From Bradyrhizobium stylosanthis (GTDB taxonomy: Bacteria > Pseudomonadota > Alphaproteobacteria > Rhizobiales > Xanthobacteraceae), in assembly GCF_001641335.1 (NCBI RefSeq), contig NZ_LVEM01000001.1, positions 118,150 through 182,149 of the forward strand: 64,000 nucleotides of DNA. Direction: 5' to 3'. Made by a program: the position numbers and the translations under genes. This document shows, piece after piece, positions 19,482-27,335 of the stretch (position 1 is the first letter of the stretch; each line of letters begins with the position of its first letter). Under the pieces are notes generated by a model, which was not told the origin of the DNA, did not search any database, and was given only the letters and a program-made list of their open reading frames with translations.

Positions 19482-20099
19482 TTAGCGCGAATAGAATTCG
19501 ACGACCAGATGCGGCTCCATCTGCACCGGGAACGGCACGTCGGAGAGGCCGGGGATGCGCGTGTACTTCGCGGTCATCTTGCCGTGGTCGACTTCGAGAT
19601 AGTCGGGGGTCTCGCGCTCGGGAAGCTGGCTGGCTTCGAGCACGTGGGCGAGCTGCTTGGAGGCTTCCTTGACCTCGATCACGTCGCCGACCTTGAGCTG
19701 GTAGCTCGAGATGTTGACCTTGCGGCCGTTCACCTTGATGTGGCCGTGGTTGATGAACTGGCGGGCGGCGAAGATCGTCGAGACGAACTTGGCGCGGTAC
19801 ACGACCGCGTCGAGACGACGCTCCAGCAGGCCGATCAGGTTCTCGCCGGTGTCACCCTTGAGGCGGCTGGCCTCGACATAGATGCCGTGGAACTGGCGCT
19901 CGGAAATGTTGGCGTAGTAGCCCTTCAGCTTCTGCTTGGCGCGCAGCTGCACGCCGAAGTCGGAGAGCTTGCCCTTGCGGCGCTGGCCGTGCTGGCCGGG
20001 GCCGTACTCACGACGGTTCACGGGGCTCTTCGGGCGGCCCCAGATGTTCTGGCCCATACGGCGATCGATCTTGTACTTCGCCTCACTGCGCTTAGTCAT
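19482..20099 (-). CDS. rpsD: 30S ribosomal protein S4
   Basis: S4 is a primary 16S rRNA-binding protein of the small subunit body. The 205-aa product shows the N-terminal S4 domain ([19 protein letters not shown]) and the S4 RNA-binding fold ([29 protein letters not shown], residues about 90-120). It is encoded alone rather than in the alpha operon with rpsK and rpoA, as is usual in alphaproteobacteria. A strong terminator follows it. The 204-bp upstream gap holds a perfect 10-bp stem-loop at 20226-20249. Confidence 0.98.
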   Translation of the reverse strand: MTKRSEAKYKIDRRMGQNIWGRPKSPVNRREYGPGQHGQRRKGKLSDFGVQLRAKQKLKGYYANISERQFHGIYVEASRLKGDTGENLIGLLERRLDAVVYRAKFVSTIFAARQFINHGHIKVNGRKVNISSYQLKVGDVIEVKEASKQLAHVLEASQLPERETPDYLEVDHGKMTAKYTRIPGLSDVPFPVQMEPHLVVEFYSR

Positions 20100-20225
20100 C
20101 GCGTCCTCTTGATAGAGTTAGGTTGGTTTGAGGAAACGCGCCCTCCTGTGTGACGGGATGGATCCCGGCACCGACAGGTCCGATCCCCAAAGCTTAAGGG
20201 ACTGGACCACGGGTCGCGAAACGCT

Positions 20226-20249
20226 TCGCGGGCCGAAAACGGCCCGCGA
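20226..20249. terminator. perfect stem-loop between the E2-like gene and rpsD, possible terminator
   Basis: TCGCGGGCCG-AAAA-CGGCCCGCGA forms a perfect 10-bp stem. It is 55 bases after the stop of the minus-strand acyltransferase gene and upstream of rpsD, so it may end that transcript. No proper T-run follows, so its role is uncertain. Confidence 0.45.
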
Positions 20250-20303
20250 GCAGGCGGCTTTTAGGGGAGTTTGGGGTTCGCTGTCAATGCGAACGGCCCG
20301 GAA

Positions 20304-21071
20304 TCACGTCCTGACCGCCCGGATCGGCTTTGAGCCCGCCGCCCGCAATTCGGCAGCGATGTCAGTGTTCAGGACCTGTTCCAGCCGGGTCAGGACCCGG
20401 GCGATGGGGGCGGCGTCGGTTACCCGGTGATCCCAGCGGATCACGACATGGATGGTCTGGTCGGGCTCGACCACCCCATAGCTGACGATATAGGGGCCTG
20501 GCGTGACGGGATGGAGCTCTCCGCCGCCATAGGCGGCCACCGAGCTCACCGCAAAGCTGCCGAACCAGTTGCCACGCTGGCGGCCGAAATTCAGCCCGAT
20601 GGACCAGGACAGGCGCCGCAGGGGCAGCGGCAGGCGGGTCGCCCGCATGATCTTGCGGAACATCGGGACGTCCTCGATCGGCGCCGTCTTGGCGCGGCGG
20701 ATCTCGGCGTCCACCTCCGCCAGCGGCAGGGCCTCCGGGGCCGCGATTCGCTGCGGCATCACGCATTCCTCGCCATCCTCGACCCGGGCAACGGCCACCA
20801 GCGCCACGCTCCTGGGCAGCTCGTACAGCGTCGGCCAGGGCCATTTGGCGTAGACGGTGCGCAGGATCGGCTCATCCCTGGCCACGATGGCAAACGCCTT
20901 GACGAACATGGCGGCCCAGCCTGCAGGTGCCATCGCACCTGCGCGGGCCTCCAGCAGGGGGCGGATGTTGAGTGAACGGGACAGCGAGACGAACGGCACG
21001 TCCATCGACGCGCGCATGAGGTCGCAAATCAGGCGCCGGGGCAGCGAAATGGTCTTGGGCGTCCCGCGCAT
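20304..21071 (-). CDS. stand-alone 2-oxoacid dehydrogenase E2-like acyltransferase domain protein
   Basis: This 255-aa protein resembles the catalytic (CAT-like) domain of dihydrolipoyl acyltransferases. The C-terminal signature VVIRWDHRVTDAAPIARVL corresponds to the DHR-x-D(A/G) active-site motif, with the histidine as catalytic base. There is no lipoyl domain or E1/E3-binding domain, and length is about half that of a full E2. It therefore probably transfers an acyl group between CoA and an unidentified acceptor. It is on the same strand as rpsD but separated from it by a stem-loop. No 2-oxoacid dehydrogenase gene is nearby. Confidence 0.75.
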   Translation of the reverse strand: MRGTPKTISLPRRLICDLMRASMDVPFVSLSRSLNIRPLLEARAGAMAPAGWAAMFVKAFAIVARDEPILRTVYAKWPWPTLYELPRSVALVAVARVEDGEECVMPQRIAAPEALPLAEVDAEIRRAKTAPIEDVPMFRKIMRATRLPLPLRRLSWSIGLNFGRQRGNWFGSFAVSSVAAYGGGELHPVTPGPYIVSYGVVEPDQTIHVVIRWDHRVTDAAPIARVLTRLEQVLNTDIAAELRAAGSKPIRAVRT

Positions 21072-21178
21072 CTGGTCCTTCGGTTCCCGCAGATGAAAAT
21101 ATGTGCAGCGAGCAGGTTCCTGCCCGCCGCACGCTGTAGCACGAACCTAACCCGCTTGGGGCCGGTCGGTTCGCCGCA

Positions 21179-21562
21179 TCAGGGCGCCGGCGAGGCCAGC
21201 GGCTTGGTCTTGTCGACGATGTAAACTCCAAGCACTTTCATGGCCTTATCGCCATGAGCCTTGGCGTCGTGCACGACGCCAGCCGGGATCTGGTAGGAAT
21301 CGCCGACTTTCAGGGTCTTCTCCGGCTGGCCGTCGATCAGGAGATTGAGCTCCCCTTCCAGCACGTACCCCGTTTCGACCCCGGGATGGGTATGGCGTCC
21401 GGCCGCGCCGCCCGCCGGGACTTCCGCGATGGCGGTGATGGTGGCGTAACCGTCGGGGAATTCGACCTTCTGGAGCGGGGTACGCTTGATTCCGGGCTGC
21501 TGGGCGAAGGCCGCAAAGGCAATGGCGGCGAAGGACAGAGCGAGCAAAGTCTTTTTGAGCAT
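21179..21562 (-). CDS. secreted cupin-domain protein
   Basis: This 127-aa protein has a signal peptide (LKKTLLALSFAAIAFAAFAQ) and a single cupin domain. The first cupin motif is seen in GRHTHPGVETGYVLEGELNL with two metal-binding histidines and a glutamate; the second lies around GDSYQIPAGVVHDAKAHGD. It is a small periplasmic metal-binding beta-barrel of unknown reaction. The ATG at 21562 follows a GGGAGG site; the frame is open to 21613. It stands alone between an acyltransferase and an aldolase gene on the same strand. Confidence 0.88.
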   Translation of the reverse strand: MLKKTLLALSFAAIAFAAFAQQPGIKRTPLQKVEFPDGYATITAIAEVPAGGAAGRHTHPGVETGYVLEGELNLLIDGQPEKTLKVGDSYQIPAGVVHDAKAHGDKAMKVLGVYIVDKTKPLASPAP

Positions 21563-21630
21563 GGTTTTTCCTCCCTGGGAGGCGGACCCTAGCAGCGCGG
21601 CAGTTCCCGGCAAGGTGGCAATCGGCTTGT

Positions 21631-22404
21631 TCAGCGCCTGATGCCCTCGAAGGCGGCCATGATGCCGCGCTGGAACAGCGACCAGTCGAAGCCGAGCGCG
21701 ATGGCGCGGTAGCCGCGGTCGACCAGGGCGTTGGCCTGGTCGGCGGTGCGGGCCACGCCGCCGATCGGCACGCCGCTTCTGAGGATGCCGGCCTCCGCGC
21801 GGGCGACCAGCGCGAGCAATTCCGGATCGTCCATCTGGCCGCGCTTGTTGATGGACGTGGCGAGATCGCCGGGGCCGATCACCGCGACGTCGATGCCAGG
21901 CGTTGCCATGATCTCGTCGATGCGGTTGACGGCCTCGACATGCTCGATGGTGACCATGCAGATCATCTCGTCATCGGCGCCGGCCATGTAGTCGGGCATC
22001 GACTGGCCCCACCGGAATGGTGCGTGGAACGGACCCCAGAGCCGGTCGCCGCGCGGCGGATAGCGCACGCTGCGCACGGCCTTCTCGGCGTCCGCGCGAT
22101 TGCTGATCATCGGAAAGTTGATGCCGAAGGCGCCGATGTCCATCGGCGCTTTCGCAAGCCACGGCTCGTTCGCCGCGATCCGCACCAGGGGTGTGCACGG
22201 CGTGCCGGTCGTCGCGGCGATCATCGCGTGTGCTTCGGTGAGCCCGATCGGTCCGTGCTCGAGATCGACGATGATCCAGTCCAGCGAGCGCGCCATGATC
22301 TGCACCATCTGCACGCTCGGGATGGTCGCGATTGCGCCAAAGGCGGGGCGGCCCTCGCTCCACAATTGGCGGAGGCGATTGAGCGGCTTTGCGGGGAGCG
22401 GCAT
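21631..22404 (-). CDS. HpcH/HpaI family aldolase
   Basis: This 257-aa metal-dependent class II aldolase acts on 4-hydroxy-2-oxo acids, giving pyruvate and an aldehyde, as in HpcH/HpaI or 2-dehydro-3-deoxyglucarate aldolase. Signatures are DWIIVDLEHGPIGL, with the catalytic-region DLEHG, then PLVRI, and MVTIEHVEAVNRIDEI with a metal-binding glutamate, followed by GPGDLA. The natural substrate cannot be assigned; there is no hydroxyphenylacetate pathway nearby. It is followed by the cupin gene on the same strand, and murI lies upstream. Confidence 0.9.
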   Translation of the reverse strand: MPLPAKPLNRLRQLWSEGRPAFGAIATIPSVQMVQIMARSLDWIIVDLEHGPIGLTEAHAMIAATTGTPCTPLVRIAANEPWLAKAPMDIGAFGINFPMISNRADAEKAVRSVRYPPRGDRLWGPFHAPFRWGQSMPDYMAGADDEMICMVTIEHVEAVNRIDEIMATPGIDVAVIGPGDLATSINKRGQMDDPELLALVARAEAGILRSGVPIGGVARTADQANALVDRGYRAIALGFDWSLFQRGIMAAFEGIRR

Positions 22405-22465
22405 GGGATGACCTGCGGAGCAATGACGACGGCGAAGCCTAGCAGCGCGCCGTGTCTCCGGAAAG

Positions 22466-23257
22466 TCAGGCGACCGCGCGCCCGCCGAAGAACGGCGTCA
22501 GCGTGGCGCTGAGGCCATGCGCGCGGTTCGACGTGAAGATCATCTCGGCGCCGGATTGCACGATGCCGCCGCTGCGCGCGCCGAGCAGGTCGGACACGCG
22601 GCGGGCAATCGCGGGCGCCGGGTCGATCCAGTCGACCGGCCAGGGCGCGAGCTTCTTCAAGCGGTCGAGCAGCAGGGGATAGTGCGTGCAGGCGAGCACC
22701 ACCGTGTCGGTGCGCGCGCCCGCGGCCTCGCCGACGAAGCAGGGGGCAAGCTCGGCGCGGATGGCGTCGTCGCTGACGGACGTGCCGCTCAGCTCGGCTT
22801 CGGCGAGCGAGGCAAGCTCGGGCGAGCCGACCAGCGTCACCTCGCAGCCCTGCGCGAAATCGCGGATCAGCGCCTTGGTGTATTCGCGCTTCACCGTGCC
22901 CTTGGTGCCGAGCACCGAGACGCGGCGCGTCTTCGACTGGGCGCAGGCCGGCTTGATCGCCGGCACCGTGCCGACGAAGGGCAGGGAATAAGCGGCACGC
23001 AGATGCGATAGGACCAGGGTGGACGCCGTGTTGCAGGCGATGACGACGAGGTCCGGATCATGCGCGCCGATCAGCTCGCCCATCAGCGGCACGACGCGGG
23101 CGATGATCTCGTCCTCGCTGTGGTGGCCGTAGGGAAAGAAGGCGTCGTCGGCGACGTAGACGTAATGCGCGTCCGGGCGCGCGGCCACGACCTCACGGAG
23201 CACCGTGAGCCCGCCAAGGCCGGAATCGAACACCAGGATCGTCGAGGAGTTGGTCAC
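22466..23257 (-). CDS. murI: glutamate racemase
   Basis: MurI converts L-glutamate to D-glutamate for peptidoglycan. The 263-aa product has [14 protein letters not shown] at the N-terminus, the first catalytic cysteine in VIACNTAST and the second in [13 protein letters not shown]. The start is a GTG at 23257. Length is normal. It is transcribed towards the aldolase gene and is divergent from the cytochrome b561 gene. Confidence 0.96.
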   Translation of the reverse strand: MTNSSTILVFDSGLGGLTVLREVVAARPDAHYVYVADDAFFPYGHHSEDEIIARVVPLMGELIGAHDPDLVVIACNTASTLVLSHLRAAYSLPFVGTVPAIKPACAQSKTRRVSVLGTKGTVKREYTKALIRDFAQGCEVTLVGSPELASLAEAELSGTSVSDDAIRAELAPCFVGEAAGARTDTVVLACTHYPLLLDRLKKLAPWPVDWIDPAPAIARRVSDLLGARSGGIVQSGAEMIFTSNRAHGLSATLTPFFGGRAVA

Positions 23258-23433
23258 GTCGTTACCCTAGCCCGTCATGGTTACCATTCGGTTTTTGGGG
23301 CGGTTTTGCGGCGGGGGCGGGTCCCAGCCTATTTGGAACGATTCAATTTCGCGATTACCGCATTGTCCCGCTATCAGACAGCGATATCCGCGCCGCGGAC
23401 GGCGACATATCCGCAAAATTCCGGGGATCCGAC

Positions 23434-23985
23434 ATGATCAGAAATACGAGCGCCGGCTGGGGCAGCGTCTCCCGGTGGCTGCATTGGGGCCTGGCGCTGG
23501 CCATCATCGGCATGATCGCTTTCGGCTGGTGGATGAACCATATGCCGGCGCGTCCCGACCGCTTCTTCTATCGCTCGATCCACGCCGATATCGGCTATCT
23601 GATCCTGCTGCTCACCGTGCTGCGGCTGGTCTGGCGCCTCGTCAACCCGACACCGGCGCAGCCGGCCAAGACCTCGCGCTGGCAGAAGATCGCGGCCCGC
23701 GTCAGCCATGGCGCGCTGTATCTCGCCGTGATCGTCGTCGTCATGCTTGGCTGGGCGCATTCCGGCGCGCACACGCCCGACTATTCGGATTTCTTTGGCC
23801 TGTTTCACGTGCCGCAATTCACCTCTCCCGACCGCGCGGCGGCGAATGCCTATGAGGACCGCCACATCCTCTTTGCCTATGTGCTGCTCGCGTTGATCGC
23901 TGTTCACGTCGTCGCCGCCCTCTGGCACCACTTCATCCGCCGCGACCGCGTCGTGGCGCGGATGGTGACGGACGAGGTGGGGTAG
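23434..23985 (+). CDS. cytochrome b561 family protein
   Basis: This 183-aa inner membrane di-haem cytochrome has four transmembrane helices. Candidate haem ligands are in RWLHWG, SIHADIGY, VSHGALY and AVHVVAALWHH, one per helix as in the YodB/CybB family. Such proteins transfer electrons between quinol and superoxide or periplasmic partners. The ATG at 23434 gives a normal N-terminus with a short cytoplasmic lead. Two palindromic repeats separate it from the GST gene downstream. Confidence 0.92.
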   Translation: MIRNTSAGWGSVSRWLHWGLALAIIGMIAFGWWMNHMPARPDRFFYRSIHADIGYLILLLTVLRLVWRLVNPTPAQPAKTSRWQKIAARVSHGALYLAVIVVVMLGWAHSGAHTPDYSDFFGLFHVPQFTSPDRAAANAYEDRHILFAYVLLALIAVHVVAALWHHFIRRDRVVARMVTDEVG

Positions 23986-23993
23986 GCTCACTC

Positions 23994-24132
23994 TCGTGTC
24001 CCGGACGCGCTGCAGCGTGCAACGCTGCTGCGCAGAGCCGGGACCCACACCACAGGGCATGCACTCGGCGGCATGGGCCCCGGCTCAGCAGCGCATCGCT
24101 GAAGAAGCGCTGCGCTGCGTCCGGGGCACGAG
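23994..24132. repeat. intergenic palindromic repeat, family D
   Basis: Imperfect inverted repeat of about 139 bases with outer arms CTCGTGTCCCGGACGC and GCGTCCGGGGCACGAG and an inner arm pair around CAGCGTTGC-like sequences. It starts 9 bases after the cytochrome b561 stop codon. Confidence 0.8.
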
Positions 24133-24160
24133 GGGAGGGTGTGGAGCGCTCTCTCCGCGC

Positions 24161-24241
24161 CGTCATTGCGAGCGGAGCGAAGCAATCCAGAATCTTTCCG
24201 CAGGCACCAGTCTGGATTGCTTCGCTGCGCTCGTAATGACG
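24161..24241. repeat. intergenic palindromic repeat, family E (copy 1)
   Basis: 81-base inverted repeat with outer arms CGTCATTGCGAGCGGAGCGA and GCTGCGCTCGTAATGACG enclosing AAGCAATCCAG and CTGGATTGCTT. A second copy is at 61439-61527. Confidence 0.9.
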
Positions 24242-24279
24242 GGTTAGGATAGGGCGTCAATTGGTCCGCAGGAGGCGTC

Positions 24280-24921
24280 ATGCTCACCGTCCATCATCTC
24301 GGCAAGTCGCAGTCCGAGCGCATCGTCTGGCTCTGCGAGGAGCTCGAAATCCCCTATGAGCTGAAGCGCTACACGCGCGATGCCACGACCATGCTGGCGC
24401 CGCCCGACTACAAGGCGCTGCATCCGATCGGGGCGGCGCCCGTCATCACGGACGGTGATCTCGTGCTGGCCGAGTCCGGCGCCATCGTCGATTACATCAT
24501 GGCGAAATACGGCAATGGCCGTCTCGCGCTCCGCCCCGACGACGCCGACTTCGCGCAGTTCCTGTACTGGTTTCACTTCGCAAACGGCACGCTGCAGGCC
24601 GGCATGGGCCGGCTGATGATCCTGAACCGGCTCAAGCTCACTGATGACAATCCGATGCTGGTCGCGACCAGGGGACGCGTCGACCGCGCCTTCGACCTGG
24701 TGGACGCGCGCGTTCGTGACGCCGAATACCTCGCGGGCAAGACCTTCACCACCGCCGACATCATGATCGGCTTCTCGCTCACCACGATGCGCTACTTCCA
24801 GCCCTATGATCTTCAGCGCTGTCCGAACGTGGTCAGATATCTCGGCCGCATCGGTGCGCGCCCCGCCTACCGGCGGGCGATGGAGAAGGGCGATCCCGGC
24901 ATGGCGCTGCTGCTGAGCTGA
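24280..24921 (+). CDS. glutathione S-transferase
   Basis: This 213-aa protein has an N-terminal thioredoxin-fold GST domain (VHHLGKSQSERIVWLCEEL, then GAAPVITDGDLVLAESGAIVDYI with the cis-proline and the ESGAI glutathione-binding motif). The C-terminal all-helical domain includes TTADIMIGFSL. The class resembles bacterial beta or Ure2-like GSTs. The target is unknown; such enzymes detoxify electrophiles or reduce peroxides. It stands alone after the repeat region, with an AGGAGG ribosome site. Confidence 0.92.
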   Translation: MLTVHHLGKSQSERIVWLCEELEIPYELKRYTRDATTMLAPPDYKALHPIGAAPVITDGDLVLAESGAIVDYIMAKYGNGRLALRPDDADFAQFLYWFHFANGTLQAGMGRLMILNRLKLTDDNPMLVATRGRVDRAFDLVDARVRDAEYLAGKTFTTADIMIGFSLTTMRYFQPYDLQRCPNVVRYLGRIGARPAYRRAMEKGDPGMALLLS

Positions 24922-24928
24922 GCGGGCG

Positions 24929-25735
24929 TTACGCGATCCTGTTGGTGGTCGGCGCCCGCGCGGTCGCCAACTGCTTCTGCAGGCGATCGATGTTCTGCAG
25001 CAGGCGCTGGCTGGTCAGCACCAGGAAGTAATAGCCGAACTGCGGGTCCTGGAAGTAGATCTCGAGCAGGCGGTCATAGGTGATCGTCAGCACCTGGCCG
25101 TCCTCGATGCATTCGATCGTTCCGGTGCGGCGGTTGTCCGGCGTGAGGAAGCCGAGCTCGCCCATCAGCGCGCCGGGCCCGATCTCGACATTGATCTCCT
25201 TGACCAGGAATTTGCCGGTGACCGTGAGAAGCATCTCCTTGGCGGGATCGCCCAGCTTGAACAGCGTGTCGCCGCTGCGATATTTCCGCTCGGTCATGAA
25301 CGGCTTGAGCCACTCGATCGACATGTCGCCTTCGGCCGCATGGCGCGCCTTTTTGACCAGCTTGAGCATCTGCCGCAGCCGAAGTGCGTTGATCGGAAGC
25401 AGCAGCAGATAGAGCAGGAACGTCGAGACGTTGGCGGTGAGCGCGCCGAACACGGCGAAGAAGGCGCAGCCGACCATGTTGGCGACGCGCAGGGGCACCA
25501 TGGTCCGCATCAGCAGGGTGGCGACGAAGAAACCGGCGCCGACCGCGGCGAACAGATTGGCGAGGGTGATGTTGTGGATGAAGATCTCCAGCATCCGGTT
25601 GAAGATCCCGTCCCAGGTCACGTTGTTGGGATCGAGGCCCATCTGGACCAGGATCTTCGCAATCCTGAGATTGTCCGTCGCCGCATCGAGGATGCGGTCG
25701 AGGATGGACGACGTGTCTGCGCTGCCGGACAGCAT
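24929..25735 (-). CDS. cyclic nucleotide-binding domain membrane protein
   Basis: This 268-aa protein has two or three transmembrane helices in the N-terminal half (about residues 45-110). A cyclic nucleotide-binding domain follows (EWLKPFMTERKYRSGDTLF, then GALMGELGFLTPDNRRTGTI). The usual cAMP-binding PBC with R-A is replaced by NRRTGT, so ligand binding is uncertain. No ion-channel pore motif is seen. The frame is open to 25834, but the ATG at 25735 gives the better N-terminus. It converges on the GST gene with a 7-bp gap. Function unknown. Confidence 0.8.
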   Translation of the reverse strand: MLSGSADTSSILDRILDAATDNLRIAKILVQMGLDPNNVTWDGIFNRMLEIFIHNITLANLFAAVGAGFFVATLLMRTMVPLRVANMVGCAFFAVFGALTANVSTFLLYLLLLPINALRLRQMLKLVKKARHAAEGDMSIEWLKPFMTERKYRSGDTLFKLGDPAKEMLLTVTGKFLVKEINVEIGPGALMGELGFLTPDNRRTGTIECIEDGQVLTITYDRLLEIYFQDPQFGYYFLVLTSQRLLQNIDRLQKQLATARAPTTNRIA

Positions 25736-25989
25736 GGTACTAACCCCGCGTAAGGCCTTCAGTCCTTGGGTACTCGTATAGCGGAAATCGAATGACGACC
25801 GCTTGAAATGAAGCCTTTGGCCGTCATGCCGCAAGAGGCAAATTTTAGCCTGATCGGGCGTTTCGGCAATTGCCCGTTGGTTGTGCGTATGGCCGCCGCG
25901 CCCGGGTGATTCGCCCCGGGGCGTCGGTGTTGCCTGCAGCCGCGGAAGGCCCGGCGGACCCGGACGGGGCGTTCGGTGGAGGGGCCGCC

Positions 25990-27087
25990 TCAGGGCTTGG
26001 CGGCGGGCTGCACGACCTGCTGGTCGACCAGGCCAAGATGGCCCGGCAGCGCACCGGCGCGCACCATCATGGCGACGCTGTTCGCCTCTTCCAGGGTGAA
26101 ATTCCCGGAGATCTGGCCGGAGCCGCCGGTGATGGGCTCGCGGATCACGGGAGCCGAGATCACCTTGCCGTCGAGCACGATGGTGAAGGGCTTGCCGATG
26201 TTTTCTTCGGTAATGTGGGCGAAGCGGCGCGTACCGCGACCGTTGAAGCGGAACGAGACAATCGGTTCATTCGTGCCGCTCGACATCGCCGGCCCGGCAT
26301 AGCTGATGTCGTCGCCGTCAAGCGCGCTGTCCCTGGCGACCAGATAGGGGCGCTTGTCCTTGAAGCCGAGCAGGACCTCGCTGCCCGCGGGCGGCGTGCC
26401 CGATTGGGCCTGCTCCGCCGGCATCGAGAGATCGACCAGGCGGAAGCCGACCTTCACCTTCGTGGCGAAGATCGCAGTGACGCGCTCGGGCTCCATCATG
26501 CCCGGCAGGAAGATGCGGATGCGATCGGTCCCGTCGGGCTGGACGCTGGCGAGATTGATGCCGGCGTCCTTGAGGCGCTGCTCGATCATGGCGATGGAAT
26601 CATCGACGAGATCGTGCAGTCCCGCGGCCAATGCCGCATCGGTCGGCTTGAGCTTGAGGAGACCGTCGCCGCCGTCGGTCACGGCGAGGGCATGCGACGG
26701 CAGGCCTTCAGCGGCGGACGCGAGCTTGCGCTTCAGCTCTTCGCGACCCTTGGCGTCCGCGATCTTCACCTCGACGCCGCCGTCGCGGATCGCAAGACCG
26801 GAGAAGGCGATCTTGCTCTCGCGCAGGGTCTTGTAGACCTCGTCGCGCAAATCCGTGACGGCGCTCTCGCGCATACCGTCGCCGTCGACCTTGTAGACGA
26901 TGCGCGAGCCGCCCAGCTTCTCCATCTTGTCGCCGATGAAGGCCGCGATCTTGGCGCGCATCTTGTCGATCTGGCTGTCCGCAGCGATCGCAGCCTGGGG
27001 CAGGGTGACTGCCGGCGCTGCAATCGCCGAAGCCATGGCGAGCGCGAGGATCAGCTTCGTGATGCGGTTTCGCGAGCGCGTGGTCAT
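25990..27087 (-). CDS. secreted SecD periplasmic-head-only protein
   Basis: This 365-aa protein has a signal peptide (ITKLILALAMASAIAAPAV) and then a region like the first periplasmic domain of the SecD translocase subunit. Recognised SecD features are GLLKLKPTDAAL, IRIFLPGMMEPERV, the P1 head (RLVDLSMPAEQA), KPFTIVLDGKVISAPVI, and the terminal ANSVAMMVRAGALPGHL. The protein ends at the point where SecD normally enters its membrane helices 2-6, and helix 1 is replaced by the signal peptide. It cannot use the proton gradient alone; it may be a periplasmic chaperone-like relic. The ATG at 27087 gives the signal peptide. Confidence 0.8.
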   Translation of the reverse strand: MTTRSRNRITKLILALAMASAIAAPAVTLPQAAIAADSQIDKMRAKIAAFIGDKMEKLGGSRIVYKVDGDGMRESAVTDLRDEVYKTLRESKIAFSGLAIRDGGVEVKIADAKGREELKRKLASAAEGLPSHALAVTDGGDGLLKLKPTDAALAAGLHDLVDDSIAMIEQRLKDAGINLASVQPDGTDRIRIFLPGMMEPERVTAIFATKVKVGFRLVDLSMPAEQAQSGTPPAGSEVLLGFKDKRPYLVARDSALDGDDISYAGPAMSSGTNEPIVSFRFNGRGTRRFAHITEENIGKPFTIVLDGKVISAPVIREPITGGSGQISGNFTLEEANSVAMMVRAGALPGHLGLVDQQVVQPAAKP

Positions 27088-27335
27088 GATCACCCCAAGT
27101 CTTGCGGCAGGACGCTGGCCAGAGAATCTGACGGCAGTTCTTGGTCCCCGGATCGGGCGTGCAGGTTCAAAGGCCGCGTGAACCGAACCTGATCGACGCC
27201 GCGGCGAGACAATGGACGAACGCCAAATCATCCATCATTGTGGCCCCGCTCGGCCGGCCATCGGCCGAGGCCTCGTCCGAACCAAATGTCAAAAGACAGG
27301 GGGCGGGGCAATGAACAGAGGGAGGACGGAATTCC

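Noticed and set aside
18394..19485. 363-codon open frame opposite the threonine aldolase
   Set aside because: Antisense shadow of an aldolase with all its motifs.
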